Positions 53,470 through 64,000 of a stretch of DNA of 64,000 bases are shown one piece after another; position 1 is the stretch's first letter; the number at the start of each line of letters is the position of its first letter. This DNA comes from Monilinia fructicola. Lineage: Eukaryota > Ascomycota > Leotiomycetes > Helotiales > Sclerotiniaceae. The position numbers and the translations under genes were made by a program. The DNA lies in the NCBI GenBank assembly GCA_008692225.1, contig VICG01000007.1, positions 1,956,501 through 2,020,500 of the forward strand. Direction: 5' to 3'. The notes under the pieces were generated by a model. The model worked only from the letters and a program-made list of their open reading frames with translations. It did no database searches and was not told the origin of the DNA.

Positions 53470-53515
53470 CCTATTCAAATCCAAACCCAAACCCAAACCC
53501 AAACCTAAACCCAAC
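53470..53515. repeat. AAACCC-type hexamer repeat
   Basis: About six copies of CAAACC just right of the AT-rich island. It resembles, but is not, the fungal telomere unit TAACCC. Confidence 0.85.
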
Positions 53516-53799
53516 AAACAAAACACACCATTAAATAACAATAATCAAAATCAAAATCCTCACACCCTCACATCCTCACATCCGTACCGTCCTACAAATA
53601 ACCACAAGCTCCAGCTCTAGAGACGCTGATACATACGCACAGCTCGAGGATAAATAAACCCAAAGTTTCGCAAAGCCCCCGCATTCAAAAGTCACGGCCG
53701 GGGAAAATCATATTCTGCGCCCCTCTGACGTTGCCCCAAACGCAGCAACGACCATGAGGACATAGCAGCCACAGCCCCAAAACCTAGCGGGAGAATGAC

Positions 53800-54560
53800 C
53801 CCGACCTCCAAGAGTGGCGGACGCACCGTCGTTGGCAAGGTGTTGCGTTCTACAAAGACGAAGATTGCACCTTGAAGCTTTTTCGTCCGAGAGCTCCTGC
53901 TTGTCTCAAGATGACATACTCAGCAGGGTCAACGCCGTGGCTCCTTCTCCCAAAGTGTGGGTTGGAGGGTGGCACCGAGGGAAGCGTCGGCTACATCATC
54001 ATGATGCATGCGGAAGGCTTTAGTGTCGAGGAATGCAGGGCTGGTATAGCCGAGGCAGCATTTGTGCAGCTTTCTGCATATTGCAGGGCTATCCGTCGCT
54101 TTTGACTACTGCCTTGTGAAACCAAGCGCGAGACCCAGGACTGCTTTATCTCTACTAACTACAGCCGACACTGAGGAGGGATCACTGGACCCCAGGAATT
54201 CACGGAATCGCGCCTCAGGGCTCACCCAAGCTTAGCTCTCCGAGGATAGTTTCGAGCCACTGAGATCTTCATGCTCGTAACGCGATAGTGGACCGCGCAG
54301 GCGCCAACATTGTTTCGCTCATCGACTGGGACGAGGCGGATATTACCCCGCTTTCGACGAAGATTTCCTCCACGTGAATTTGAGTAGCAATGAGGGATTT
54401 AGTCTGGATGACTTCTCGAGGAGTTGGGTAAACTTGTTTTACGCGCAGGACGTCGGCAGATGGATGGCTATGGAACGAAGCGTACACCTCGCATTGTTGT
54501 CTCGCGGGGACCAAGAGATTAACAGCCATGTTGACAGTTTGAACTCTACGCTGGTGAACC
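53800..54560 (+). pseudogene. Aminoglycoside-phosphotransferase-like kinase, broken
   Basis: Fungal APH/choline-kinase-like fold, read across several frames. 53835-53900 gives GVAFYKDEDCTLKLFRP (ATP-site strand). About 53900-53960 gives SQDDILSRVNAVAPSPKVW in another frame. 53980-54100 gives EGSVGYIIMMHAEGFSVEEC and FVQLSAYCRAIRRF. 54190-54240 gives a PQEFTESRLRAHPSLALR-like segment. 54260-54345 gives DLHARNAIVDRAGANIVSLI then DWDEA. The Brenner motif should be HGDLHARN, but the glycine codon is TGA, so the catalytic loop holds a stop. After another shift the frame continues YYPAFDEDFLHVNL and SLDDFSRSWVNLF. At least four shifts plus this stop indicate a pseudogene. It sits beside the AT-rich island. 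Confidence 0.72.
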
Positions 54561-55580
54561 CGAAAACCACCCTAGCATCAGCAGCAAAGAAGAAGAAGAA
54601 AGACAAAGCGGGGAAGGAGAGGTCGCAGGAGCGGGAGGGGGCGAGCGAGCGAGCGATAATGAACCTATAAAGCATCCTTTGCCGAGACGCCTAGGGCTCA
54701 TGATTCCACAAAAGCTCGCAAGGAAGCTCCCAAGACCACGCGCAGACACAAAGCCACTCCCGCTCCAACCTCCACGAAACACAAATGCAGAACCGACGAA
54801 AACCCAACACGCAAAGCTGCAACCCCACACAACACACACATCAACACATCGCAAGCAGATATAGCATTGCCTCCCCCAATCTAGCCAAAAACACCACCAG
54901 CCTTTGTCCGCGATGTCCACACCTCGAGACGGCAAGGACGATGAAAACAACCGCGGCGCCACCACCCACGAGGACACCACCATCGCCCCTCCAACCCCAG
55001 CACACGACGCCAAACCCCACGCCACGTTCCAAGCAACAACGTTCCTCCGTCCTACTAACCTACCCGCGTGGAAGAATCCAAACTCACACACGCGCTAACC
55101 CATAACGCATCCCCCTTGGAGCAAGATACAGGATCGAGCGATAAAAAGCGACGCTGCAACCACGCTGCCAAAATCCGCAACGGTATCCAAAACCGCGCCC
55201 CCTCCATCCCGAGCGCGGAGGGATCCCGAACTCAGAGAACAGACGCCGTGGCAAAGTGCACCGGAGACGAGGAGGGAGTGCTGCGCCCCTCGTCATATGT
55301 TGGGGGGTATACACACACAATCCCAAGTTTCTCTCGGCCCCACGAACAGTTCAGTGGAGTTTGTACACGCCGTCTCCCGGAGAGGACCCAGAGTCCTCGA
55401 CCAAGGTCAGTGCCACCAGCAGACAAACGGGAAGCGACGCCCAAGATAACGAACGCATCAGCATTTGGAGACGATGAGATTTTTCCGGACCGTGTGAAAG
55501 CTGGGGCGATGTATCGTGAGGAGGATGGAGATGGGATGGTTGTGCCTCTTGACTACATAACACTGATAATTAATAGTTAA
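54561..55580 (+). other. Low-complexity coding-like stretch, unrecognised
   Basis: Follows the kinase relic without a clear boundary. One frame begins with a poly-Lys block (about 54585-54615), then a Lys/Thr/Pro/Ala-rich sequence (KATPAPTSTKHK, about 54750-54790). Another frame at 55068-55580 gives 170 codons, polar and Ser/Arg/Pro-rich, ending VVPLDYITLIINS. Amino-acid content resembles intrinsically disordered fungal proteins. There are stops between the pieces and no known domain. It may be the remains of a disordered gene, or of a C-terminal extension of the kinase. Confidence 0.3.
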
Positions 55581-56036
55581 TCCCAAATCCCAAATCCCAA
55601 ATCATACATACATGTGTACAAAGCGTGATTCAAATAGATACCATCATAATTTTGCAAATTTTCACACATCTGCCCACCTACCATTTACTTGCCTAGCAAT
55701 CCTCCCTCCCTTCACTCATCATGTTATCCATTTTATACGTTTAATATCATCCTAGATCATATCACAATCAATTTAAATCCCATCAATTCATATCGTTCTC
55801 TTTCTCTCATATCATAATTAACTTTTTGTAACAAGCGATTGAGAGATATTTTCACTCCCTTCAGTTCCCCTGGGAATATACGCCTTCTTCCTTCAAAAGT
55901 ATGCAAGCCACCATCCGCCAACCAGGCACTACCATTCATCATCCATAAAAGACTTGATTCGATTTGATTTTTGATTATTAACACAGAGAGCTAAGAAGAC
56001 CCCGAGTATCCATCACTATCATCTTCAAATATCAAT
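55581..56036. other. Intergenic, 3' flank of KH-domain gene
   Basis: No gene. AT-rich, with a short CAAATCC triplication near 55582-55602 and T/C-rich stretches. It probably contains the KH gene 3' UTR. Confidence 0.6.
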
Positions 56037-57611
56037 TTAGCTTGATGCTCTGTGACGTTCACTCTCTAGCCTCGAGTAAAGCATATATCTATCAATTGAT
56101 TAGTATCATGAGGGTAAAATTTAATATTAGAAAAACTTACAATGCCATTTGGTTACACTCTGCTGTTCCTGTAATCGTAACAAGTCTCTCATTTGAATTG
56201 TCTTGCGGTTCGTTAATTTTAATGACACTACCACTAAGTTGTCTGATCTCATTGATCTTAGCACCACCTTTACCAATAATAGCTCCAACCATATCATTTG
56301 GAATGAAAATTTGCTGTGTTAAAGGTTGACCAGGAATAGCACCTGCGATAGGTTGACCTTGTGGACCAGCAGCATGCGGTTGAGGAACCGCGTGGCCAGC
56401 CTGTTGTGGTTGTTGTGGTCCCACAGCCCCGTAACCACCTACAGCTGGAGAAGCGTGTCCACCATAATGCGCAGCAGCAGCGGGTTGTTGGTGAGGCACT
56501 TGTCCCTGAGCATATGGTTGACCATACGCATTGCCAGGAGTATGATGAGAGCCACGATCACCACGGCGATGGTTGTCAGGGTGACCATAGTTTCCACCAG
56601 CTGGTTGTGGAACATATGGGACAACCTGCATACCACCTGGGACCACACCTGCAGGTCCACCACTTCTTGATGCATACGCAGATGCCGCTGGGCCACCAAA
56701 TCTTTCCGTCAATTGTTCAAACAATGTACTGCCTACATAATAGGTTGCGATATGAACAGCATCTGCAACACCAAGAACGACAAGTGATCTCTCAGTTGAC
56801 AGTGGAAGGTATGAATCGGAAGCATTCAGACGAGCCCCCGAAGCTTCTTGGATTTCTCTGATACGAACACCACCTTTGCCAATGATGGAACCAATCAAGA
56901 TATGTGGAATAAGAAGTCGGAGAGGGTATGTCTTTGAGCTAGAGTCTGAAGGAGACTCGAGATTTTCATTGTTCAATGTTCGAATGATCAAACCAAATGC
57001 CTGCAGATGATTAGTGGTTTGTTTACCTTTCCAAATCTAGACCGGAAACATACCTTGGCTACTGCATCAACAACACCACTAACGGTCAAAATTCTTTCCA
57101 CTGCACCCTTTTGATAATCACTGACGGTGCATTTGGCACCAGAAAGTTTTCGGACCAAGGAGACATTCTCCCCTCCTTTGCCAATGACAGTGGCAGCTTC
57201 AGCACTTGTAATAACGGATCGAACATGTATCCATCCACTTTCATCATGTGTGAGAGTATTTCCGGATGAGGAAGCTTCGGTTTTGATCGCAGAGGTGGTA
57301 GTCTCAATTGGTTGCGTTCCTTCAGTAGTAGGAGCATCAACTACCACCGTATCCCCTTGAGAGTCCTTTCCTTCTGATTTTGTTCCATTGGCTTCATCAG
57401 TCTTTGCATCTCCATTGGGAACGACATGGACCGGAAGTGAGGTTTCGGTGACGGCCGGTTCCTTTTCTGCATCATCATCACCACCCTTTACAATCTTATC
57501 TAAAGCAGGACGCTTGGCATCTGGTTGATCGCTTGGTGCAGATGGGGACGATGGATCTTCAAGAGGACGCTTTGTAGATTGTGTAGGAGCTGTTGTAGGT
57601 GAGGCAGACAT
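56037..57611 (-). CDS. Triple KH-domain RNA-binding protein (PBP2/Rnc1/PCBP-like)
   Basis: Poly(C)-type RNA-binding protein thought to control mRNA stability or localisation; yeast relatives Pbp2 and Hek2 and fission-yeast Rnc1. ATG at 57611. Exons 57611-57054, 57000-56141 and 56088-56037 join in frame into 489 residues with no shift. The N-terminal 115 residues are acidic and disordered. KH1: HVRSVITSAEAATVIGKGGE. KH2: PLRLLIPHILIGSIIGKGGV. Then a Gly/Gln/His/Pro-rich linker of about 130 residues. KH3: IFIPNDMVGAIIGKGGAKIN. All three GxxG loops read GKGG, so RNA binding should be intact. The layout of two close KH domains, a flexible linker and a C-terminal KH is that of the PCBP family. Confidence 0.93.
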
Positions 57612-60145
<2,534 letters not shown>

Positions 60146-61296
60146 ATGGAGGATATTGATCGAGAAGCTCGACTCTCCGCTGCATACACAACGCGACTAG
60201 ACCAAACCCTGCAAGATCTCCAAGAACGAGTCAAAGAGCAAGAAGCCTTGCTTGAAAAAGTTCGTTTAACCCCCCCTCTCAACCATCCCCCCTTTCCCAG
60301 ACCCCACTAACACTCGCCCTAGCTCCGAGCCACAACCTCAATCCCCATAACCGACGGACCATCACCAGACCCCAAAACTCACCTCCGCCAACTCCTCGCC
60401 CTCAAGCACGCCTACGATACCCTCTCCACCACACCCCCTCACCTCCCACCCCCCAAATCCGCTCTCCCCCGCCCTCCTCGCCTACCGCACCACTTCAACC
60501 TGCATCCAAGAAACGCAACAAAGCCTGACCAGCACATCACATGACCTAACCCAAACCCACGCGGCCCTCCAAAGCGAGCAAAGCGCGCACCGCGAAGCAC
60601 TCGCCATCCAAACCAGCCTCCAAGCCCGAATCCAAAGCCTCACCACAGCCCACCACCACCAAACCCACCAAACCCCCACCCAACTCACCACCTCCCTAAA
60701 GCACAGCCTCCAAACCACCAAATCCCACTACGACACCCAAACCCTCCACCTCGTCCACGCCTTCAACAAATTCATCACCGCGCACCTCGCCACCCCCCTC
60801 GCCGCCGAAGAACTCGGCGGCCCCATCGTCGGCCAGCTCCAATCCCTCACCCCCCAAAACCTCATCGCCGGCTTCAGCACCCAAGGCAAACCCAAGATCC
60901 CACGCGCCAACGCGAACGTCCACTCCACCCCCAACGACACCCACCGCCAACGACGCATCGACGAAATCTGGGGCCCCGCCCCCTCCCCCTCGGAAACCGG
61001 AGACGACACCCCCGACGGCCCAGCATCCGCATCCGCCCCCCGGCCCGCCCCAAAACCCTGGGACGAATCCCACGCCGCGGCAACCGAGCTCCGCGCCCTC
61101 ACCGAACAGCTCCTGAACGCGCTGCTCGACGCCGAGGGAGACGGAACTGGCGGCGGCGGCGACGCCAACGGATACGTGACGCTCGCGAGGGACAGCGCCG
61201 CCGCTCGATTCCTGGTCCGGAGCAAGGTCGCGCAGTACCACTTTCGGGATGCGCGGAGGTTGAAGCTGCTGGATTTCGGCGCCGACATTGTTTAGT
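60146..61296 (+). CDS. Coiled-coil protein, possibly kinetochore CENP-K-like
   Basis: ATG at 60146; exon 1 60146-60259, intron 60260-60322 (63 bases, branch CACTAACAC, unusual GTTCGT donor), exon 2 to 61296. The N-terminal third is predicted coiled coil by heptad-like spacing (RLDQTLQDLQERVKEQEALL and QTHAALQSEQSAHREALAIQ). A conserved-looking block follows (HAFNKFITAHLATPLAAEEL then GGPIVGQLQ), then a Pro/Ser-rich linker and a C-terminal helical end (FLVRSKVAQYHFRDARRLKL, LDFGADIV). The AFNKFI...LAAEELGGP block reminds me of fungal proteins annotated as CENP-K, but that is recall without a search. One extra C in a C5 run (60466-60470) shifts the frame. Exon 2 is much richer in GC than its surroundings. 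Confidence 0.7.
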
Positions 61297-61922
61297 CTCT
61301 CTTGCGAGCTTGCCCTTGGGGGGTTGGGGGAGGGGGTGCAAAAGGGTCGAGGGGTGTGTCGCCTTATTCTCGCTGCTGGGTCTACGCTACCTACGCTACC
61401 TCCCTCCCTCCCTCCCCTATCTTTATCTTCTCTTATCTTACTAATAGGTCTCTGAATCCATAAATCCATAAATCCAAGCATGCTTCGAATCATCGAATCA
61501 CCCCCCCCCTCCCCCCCTTCTCATCTTCAACGACTTGACTTGTATTCATTCGTGACTTGATATGTTTTGATTGATTCCTGAGTTGCTTTTCCCTGTACCC
61601 TACATATCCTACCTATGCATCCATCTACGCCCAAAACCTCCTACAAATCCATTCCAGCACATCCCAGCACATCCCAACTCAACTCTCTCCTCCTTGATAA
61701 AATCCCACACACACACACACACCCCCCCCACCATTGCACGTACGCACGGGAGAAAATAAAATAGATGATCCACGATCTGGGAATCGATCTGCCTTGAATA
61801 TGATTATACATACATATATACATACATACATACATACATACATACATACATACATACATACATACATACATACATACATACATACATACATACATACATA
61901 CATACATACATACATACATACA

Positions 61923-61958
<36 letters not shown>

Positions 61959-62912
61959 TATATACATACATACATATATAAACACACGCACATACAAACT
62001 CCTCACATCCACACACACGCGCATGCCTAATACCTTCTCTCCCCCGGATCCAGCCGCGTCTGTTCTCACATGCCCAAGCGCTCAAAGATAGTGTGGCTTC
62101 GGCACATCTATGTATCTATCCATCCATCCATCCCAGCCTTCCCCCCATTTCTCCCCTCCATTTTCCTTCTGTAAATCTTCCATCTCTCCCCCATCCTTAT
62201 GCATGCATGCATCCACCAATCCTCCATCCAATTCCCCATCCCTCCCTCCTTCCCCTATTGACCCAACCCCCCACAAACCAACCCCCCGCCCCACACCCAA
62301 ATACCCAAATAAACAAGTAAAACAAGTAAAACAAGTAATCCTCCCTACCCTCCCAACCCTCCCAGCCCTCCCAGCCCTCCCCAAAAACAAGCCAAAATAT
62401 CAAGAACCACTCCATCCCCACTCCATCCCCACTCCATCCCCATCCCCATCCCCATCCCAATCCCATATCCATCCCCATCCCCATCCCTCCAGATCCAGCC
62501 CCCGTCCGAATAGCCATCAGATTTCCGACGCCAGAAGCTGCTGCTGCTGAAAACCCAAACCGAACCGAACCAAACCTAACAGAGCCAAGCCAAAGTAAGC
62601 CAAGCCAAACCAAGCCAAACCAAACCAAGCCAAAGCAAATGGAAAAGATCATTAGTGTACCCACCCACACCTACAGCCCAACCATAATTTCCCCATGTAT
62701 GTTGAGTCAAGACAAAGAAAAGGGCTTTTGAAGCTTCAAGGGCTTCAAAGGCTGCAAAAGTGATGGGAGAGGAAGAAAAGGAGGAAGGGGGAAGAAGAGA
62801 ACTCAAAGAAAGTGGAATAGATATCTCTCCTTGTGATCGATCCCTAATGGTTAAATATCATCACCATCTTAATATCCACAGTATACGCTAACATTCTCTT
62901 TATTCATCCTAC
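61297..62912. other. 1.6-kb repeat-rich intergenic region
   Basis: No gene. It contains C runs (61501-61517), an AC run (61708-61722), the ATAC array, AACAAGTAA (about 62312-62340), CCATCCC (62410-62490) and CCAAG/CCAAAC (62560-62640) repeats. Gene ends converge here. Confidence 0.65.
61805..61975. repeat. CATA tetranucleotide array
   Basis: About 40 copies of CATA, nearly perfect, with TA dinucleotide runs at both ends. Open frames through it would encode Cys-Met-Tyr-Val or His-Thr-Tyr-Ile repeats and are artefacts. Confidence 0.97.
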
Positions 62913-64000
62913 TTAGTCCTCCCCAAACAAATTTCTCTTATGTCCATCCTTTCCCCCTTTCTTCCCACCCGGCGAACCTCCAACTTCATCTTTTCCATCA
63001 TCATTATATTTGGATTTGTAAATCCTATTCCCTTTGTTAGATGTACTCAATACTCTGCTTCAATCTACTATAATCACTCATCCGCCCCACCTATCTACCC
63101 CCCCCCCCCCAAAAGCGAAATGAAAAAAATAACATACCAACTGTTCCCCATCATACTAATCCCCTTACTCTCCGCCGCCCGATAAAACTTCGCACTCTTC
63201 TTCAAATTCTTCTTACATCCCACCCCCTGCGCATAACAGAAGCCCGCCTCGGCTAAAGCATCACCATCACCCCAAGCTATTCATATAAACATATTAGCAC
63301 CTCTCCTCGACGCACTACCTTAATTCTCTTCCAAGTACCAGAATTCCCAAGAACAAATATATAACTTACATCCAGCAATTTCAAAACATCTCAAAGCAAG
63401 AGTCTTATCCTGTTCAATACCCCAACCATTCATATGGCTCACGCCTAATTCATAAATGCTAAGCGCAAATTGAGCCTTTCTCGTCTTCCTCTCCAGTACA
63501 TCAACAGCCTTTCCATCCTTTGCTGTATCCTCATCATCCGCAACCTCGAGACTTGCCGAATCCGCAGCTTTTCTCAACCACGCGACCCCTTCTCTCTGAT
63601 TGGGTCGCATGCCCCAGCCATGTCTACATGCAAGAGCATAAAGAAGCATGCCTGTAGGATGATTCTGTCGGGCCGCGAGGCGTAAATGATAAGTAGATTT
63701 AGTTAAAGATCCTTCTTCGTGATATTCGATAGCTTTCGCAACATGTTCTTCTCCTGACATTTCTGCCGATGGAGCTAGTGAGTGTTGCGATCGAGCTTTT
63801 ATCGTAGCATTCGAAGAGGCGACGGATGGTGCATGTTTATCCTTCTTGACTCTATCTGGATGTAAGGTCGGTGGCGCATCGAATGGTCCTGGGTGAATAC
63901 TAGAATCTGTTAAGCTTCGTCCCCTTTCGGCTAACGTTGTGGGTTTTGGCGAGCCTTGCTCTTGCTCCAACGAAGGGCGTGTATGTGAGATATCGGGCTT
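62913..64000 (-). CDS. SEL1-repeat protein, NIF1/DSF2-like (5' part outside window)
   Basis: SEL1/TPR-type solenoid protein; fungal relatives include fission-yeast Nif1 (a mitotic inhibitor interacting with Nim1) and yeast Dsf2. Exons: beyond 64000 to 63370, 63276-63138, and 63024-62913, all in phase. The first visible part is Ser/Pro-rich and disordered. SEL1 repeats then read AIEYHEEGSLTKSTYHLRLA, HPTGMLLYALACRHGWGM, REGVAWLRKAADSA, ALSIYELGVSHMNGWGI, EAGFCYAQGVGCKKNLKKSA and KFYRAAESKG. The C-terminus (SWIYKSKYNDDG, then GGKDGHKRNLFGED) ends at 62913. The frame is still open at the right edge with no ATG, so the N-terminus is missing from the window. No shift is seen. Confidence 0.88.

Noticed and set aside
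53470..53515. Telomere-like repeat
   Set aside because: The unit is AAACCC with a single TAAACCC variant, not the fungal TAACCC repeat, and only about six copies are present well inside a gene-bearing region.
61641..62085. Open frames encoding Cys-Met-Tyr-Val or His-Thr-Tyr-Ile repeats
   Set aside because: Translations of the CATA array; microsatellite artefacts.

Overview
This window is a stretch of nuclear chromosome from a filamentous ascomycete. It has short introns (about 48-130 bases) with GT..AG ends and CTAAC-like branch sites, and typical Pezizomycotina families (RAX2, LCL3, Dpy-30/SDC1, a fungal Frizzled-like receptor, BUB2, a NIF1/DSF2-like SEL1 protein). AT-leaning intergenic DNA is packed with tetranucleotide microsatellites. 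Gene content and protein style suggest a leotiomycete close to Botrytis, Sclerotinia or Monilinia; that placement is inference, since no search could be run.

Layout, left to right. 1-5.2 kb holds no secure gene. 5.2-10.0 kb holds U2AF large subunit (-), OGG1 (+) and LCL3 (+). 10.0-14.0 kb is intergenic with a giant TTTA array. 14.0-17.8 kb is RAX2 (+). 18.9-23.7 kb is dense: FAN1 nuclease (-) diverges from the COMPASS subunit SDC1 (+), which converges on ribosomal protein uS15 (-). 23.7-27.6 kb is sparse, with one possible oxidoreductase fragment. 27.6-29.3 kb encodes a seven-transmembrane Frizzled-like receptor (-). 29.3-39 kb is a gene desert. 39.0-39.7 kb holds the remains of a cytochrome P450 (-), followed by a SulP sulfate permease (-, 40.4-43.0 kb). 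43-47.8 kb is a second desert. BUB2 (+, 47.8-49.3 kb) and a newly pieced-together alpha/beta-barrel (ABM-like) gene (-, 50.4-51.7 kb) follow. 52.6-55.6 kb is accessory in character: an extremely AT-rich island, a broken aminoglycoside-phosphotransferase-like kinase and a disordered low-complexity stretch. The right end holds a three-KH-domain RNA-binding protein (-), a coiled-coil protein that may be CENP-K (+), and the 3' part of a SEL1-repeat gene (-) cut by the window edge.

The genes form no single pathway. Two act in DNA repair (OGG1, FAN1), one in H3K4 methylation (SDC1), three in RNA handling or translation (U2AF, KH protein, uS15), two in polarity, septation or mitotic exit (RAX2, BUB2), and two at the cell surface (receptor, sulfate permease).

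The main technical feature is that many conserved genes are interrupted by single-base shifts, most of them in short homopolymers. This looks like residual consensus error in a draft assembly rather than gene death, and coordinates of affected genes span the shifts. Three loci look truly broken by stronger criteria: the P450 (heme-ligand position lost plus a deletion), the kinase (stop inside the catalytic HGD motif), and possibly the ABM gene (one in-frame TAG). I found no new defence or mobile system, no CRISPR array and no tRNA or rRNA gene that I could support.
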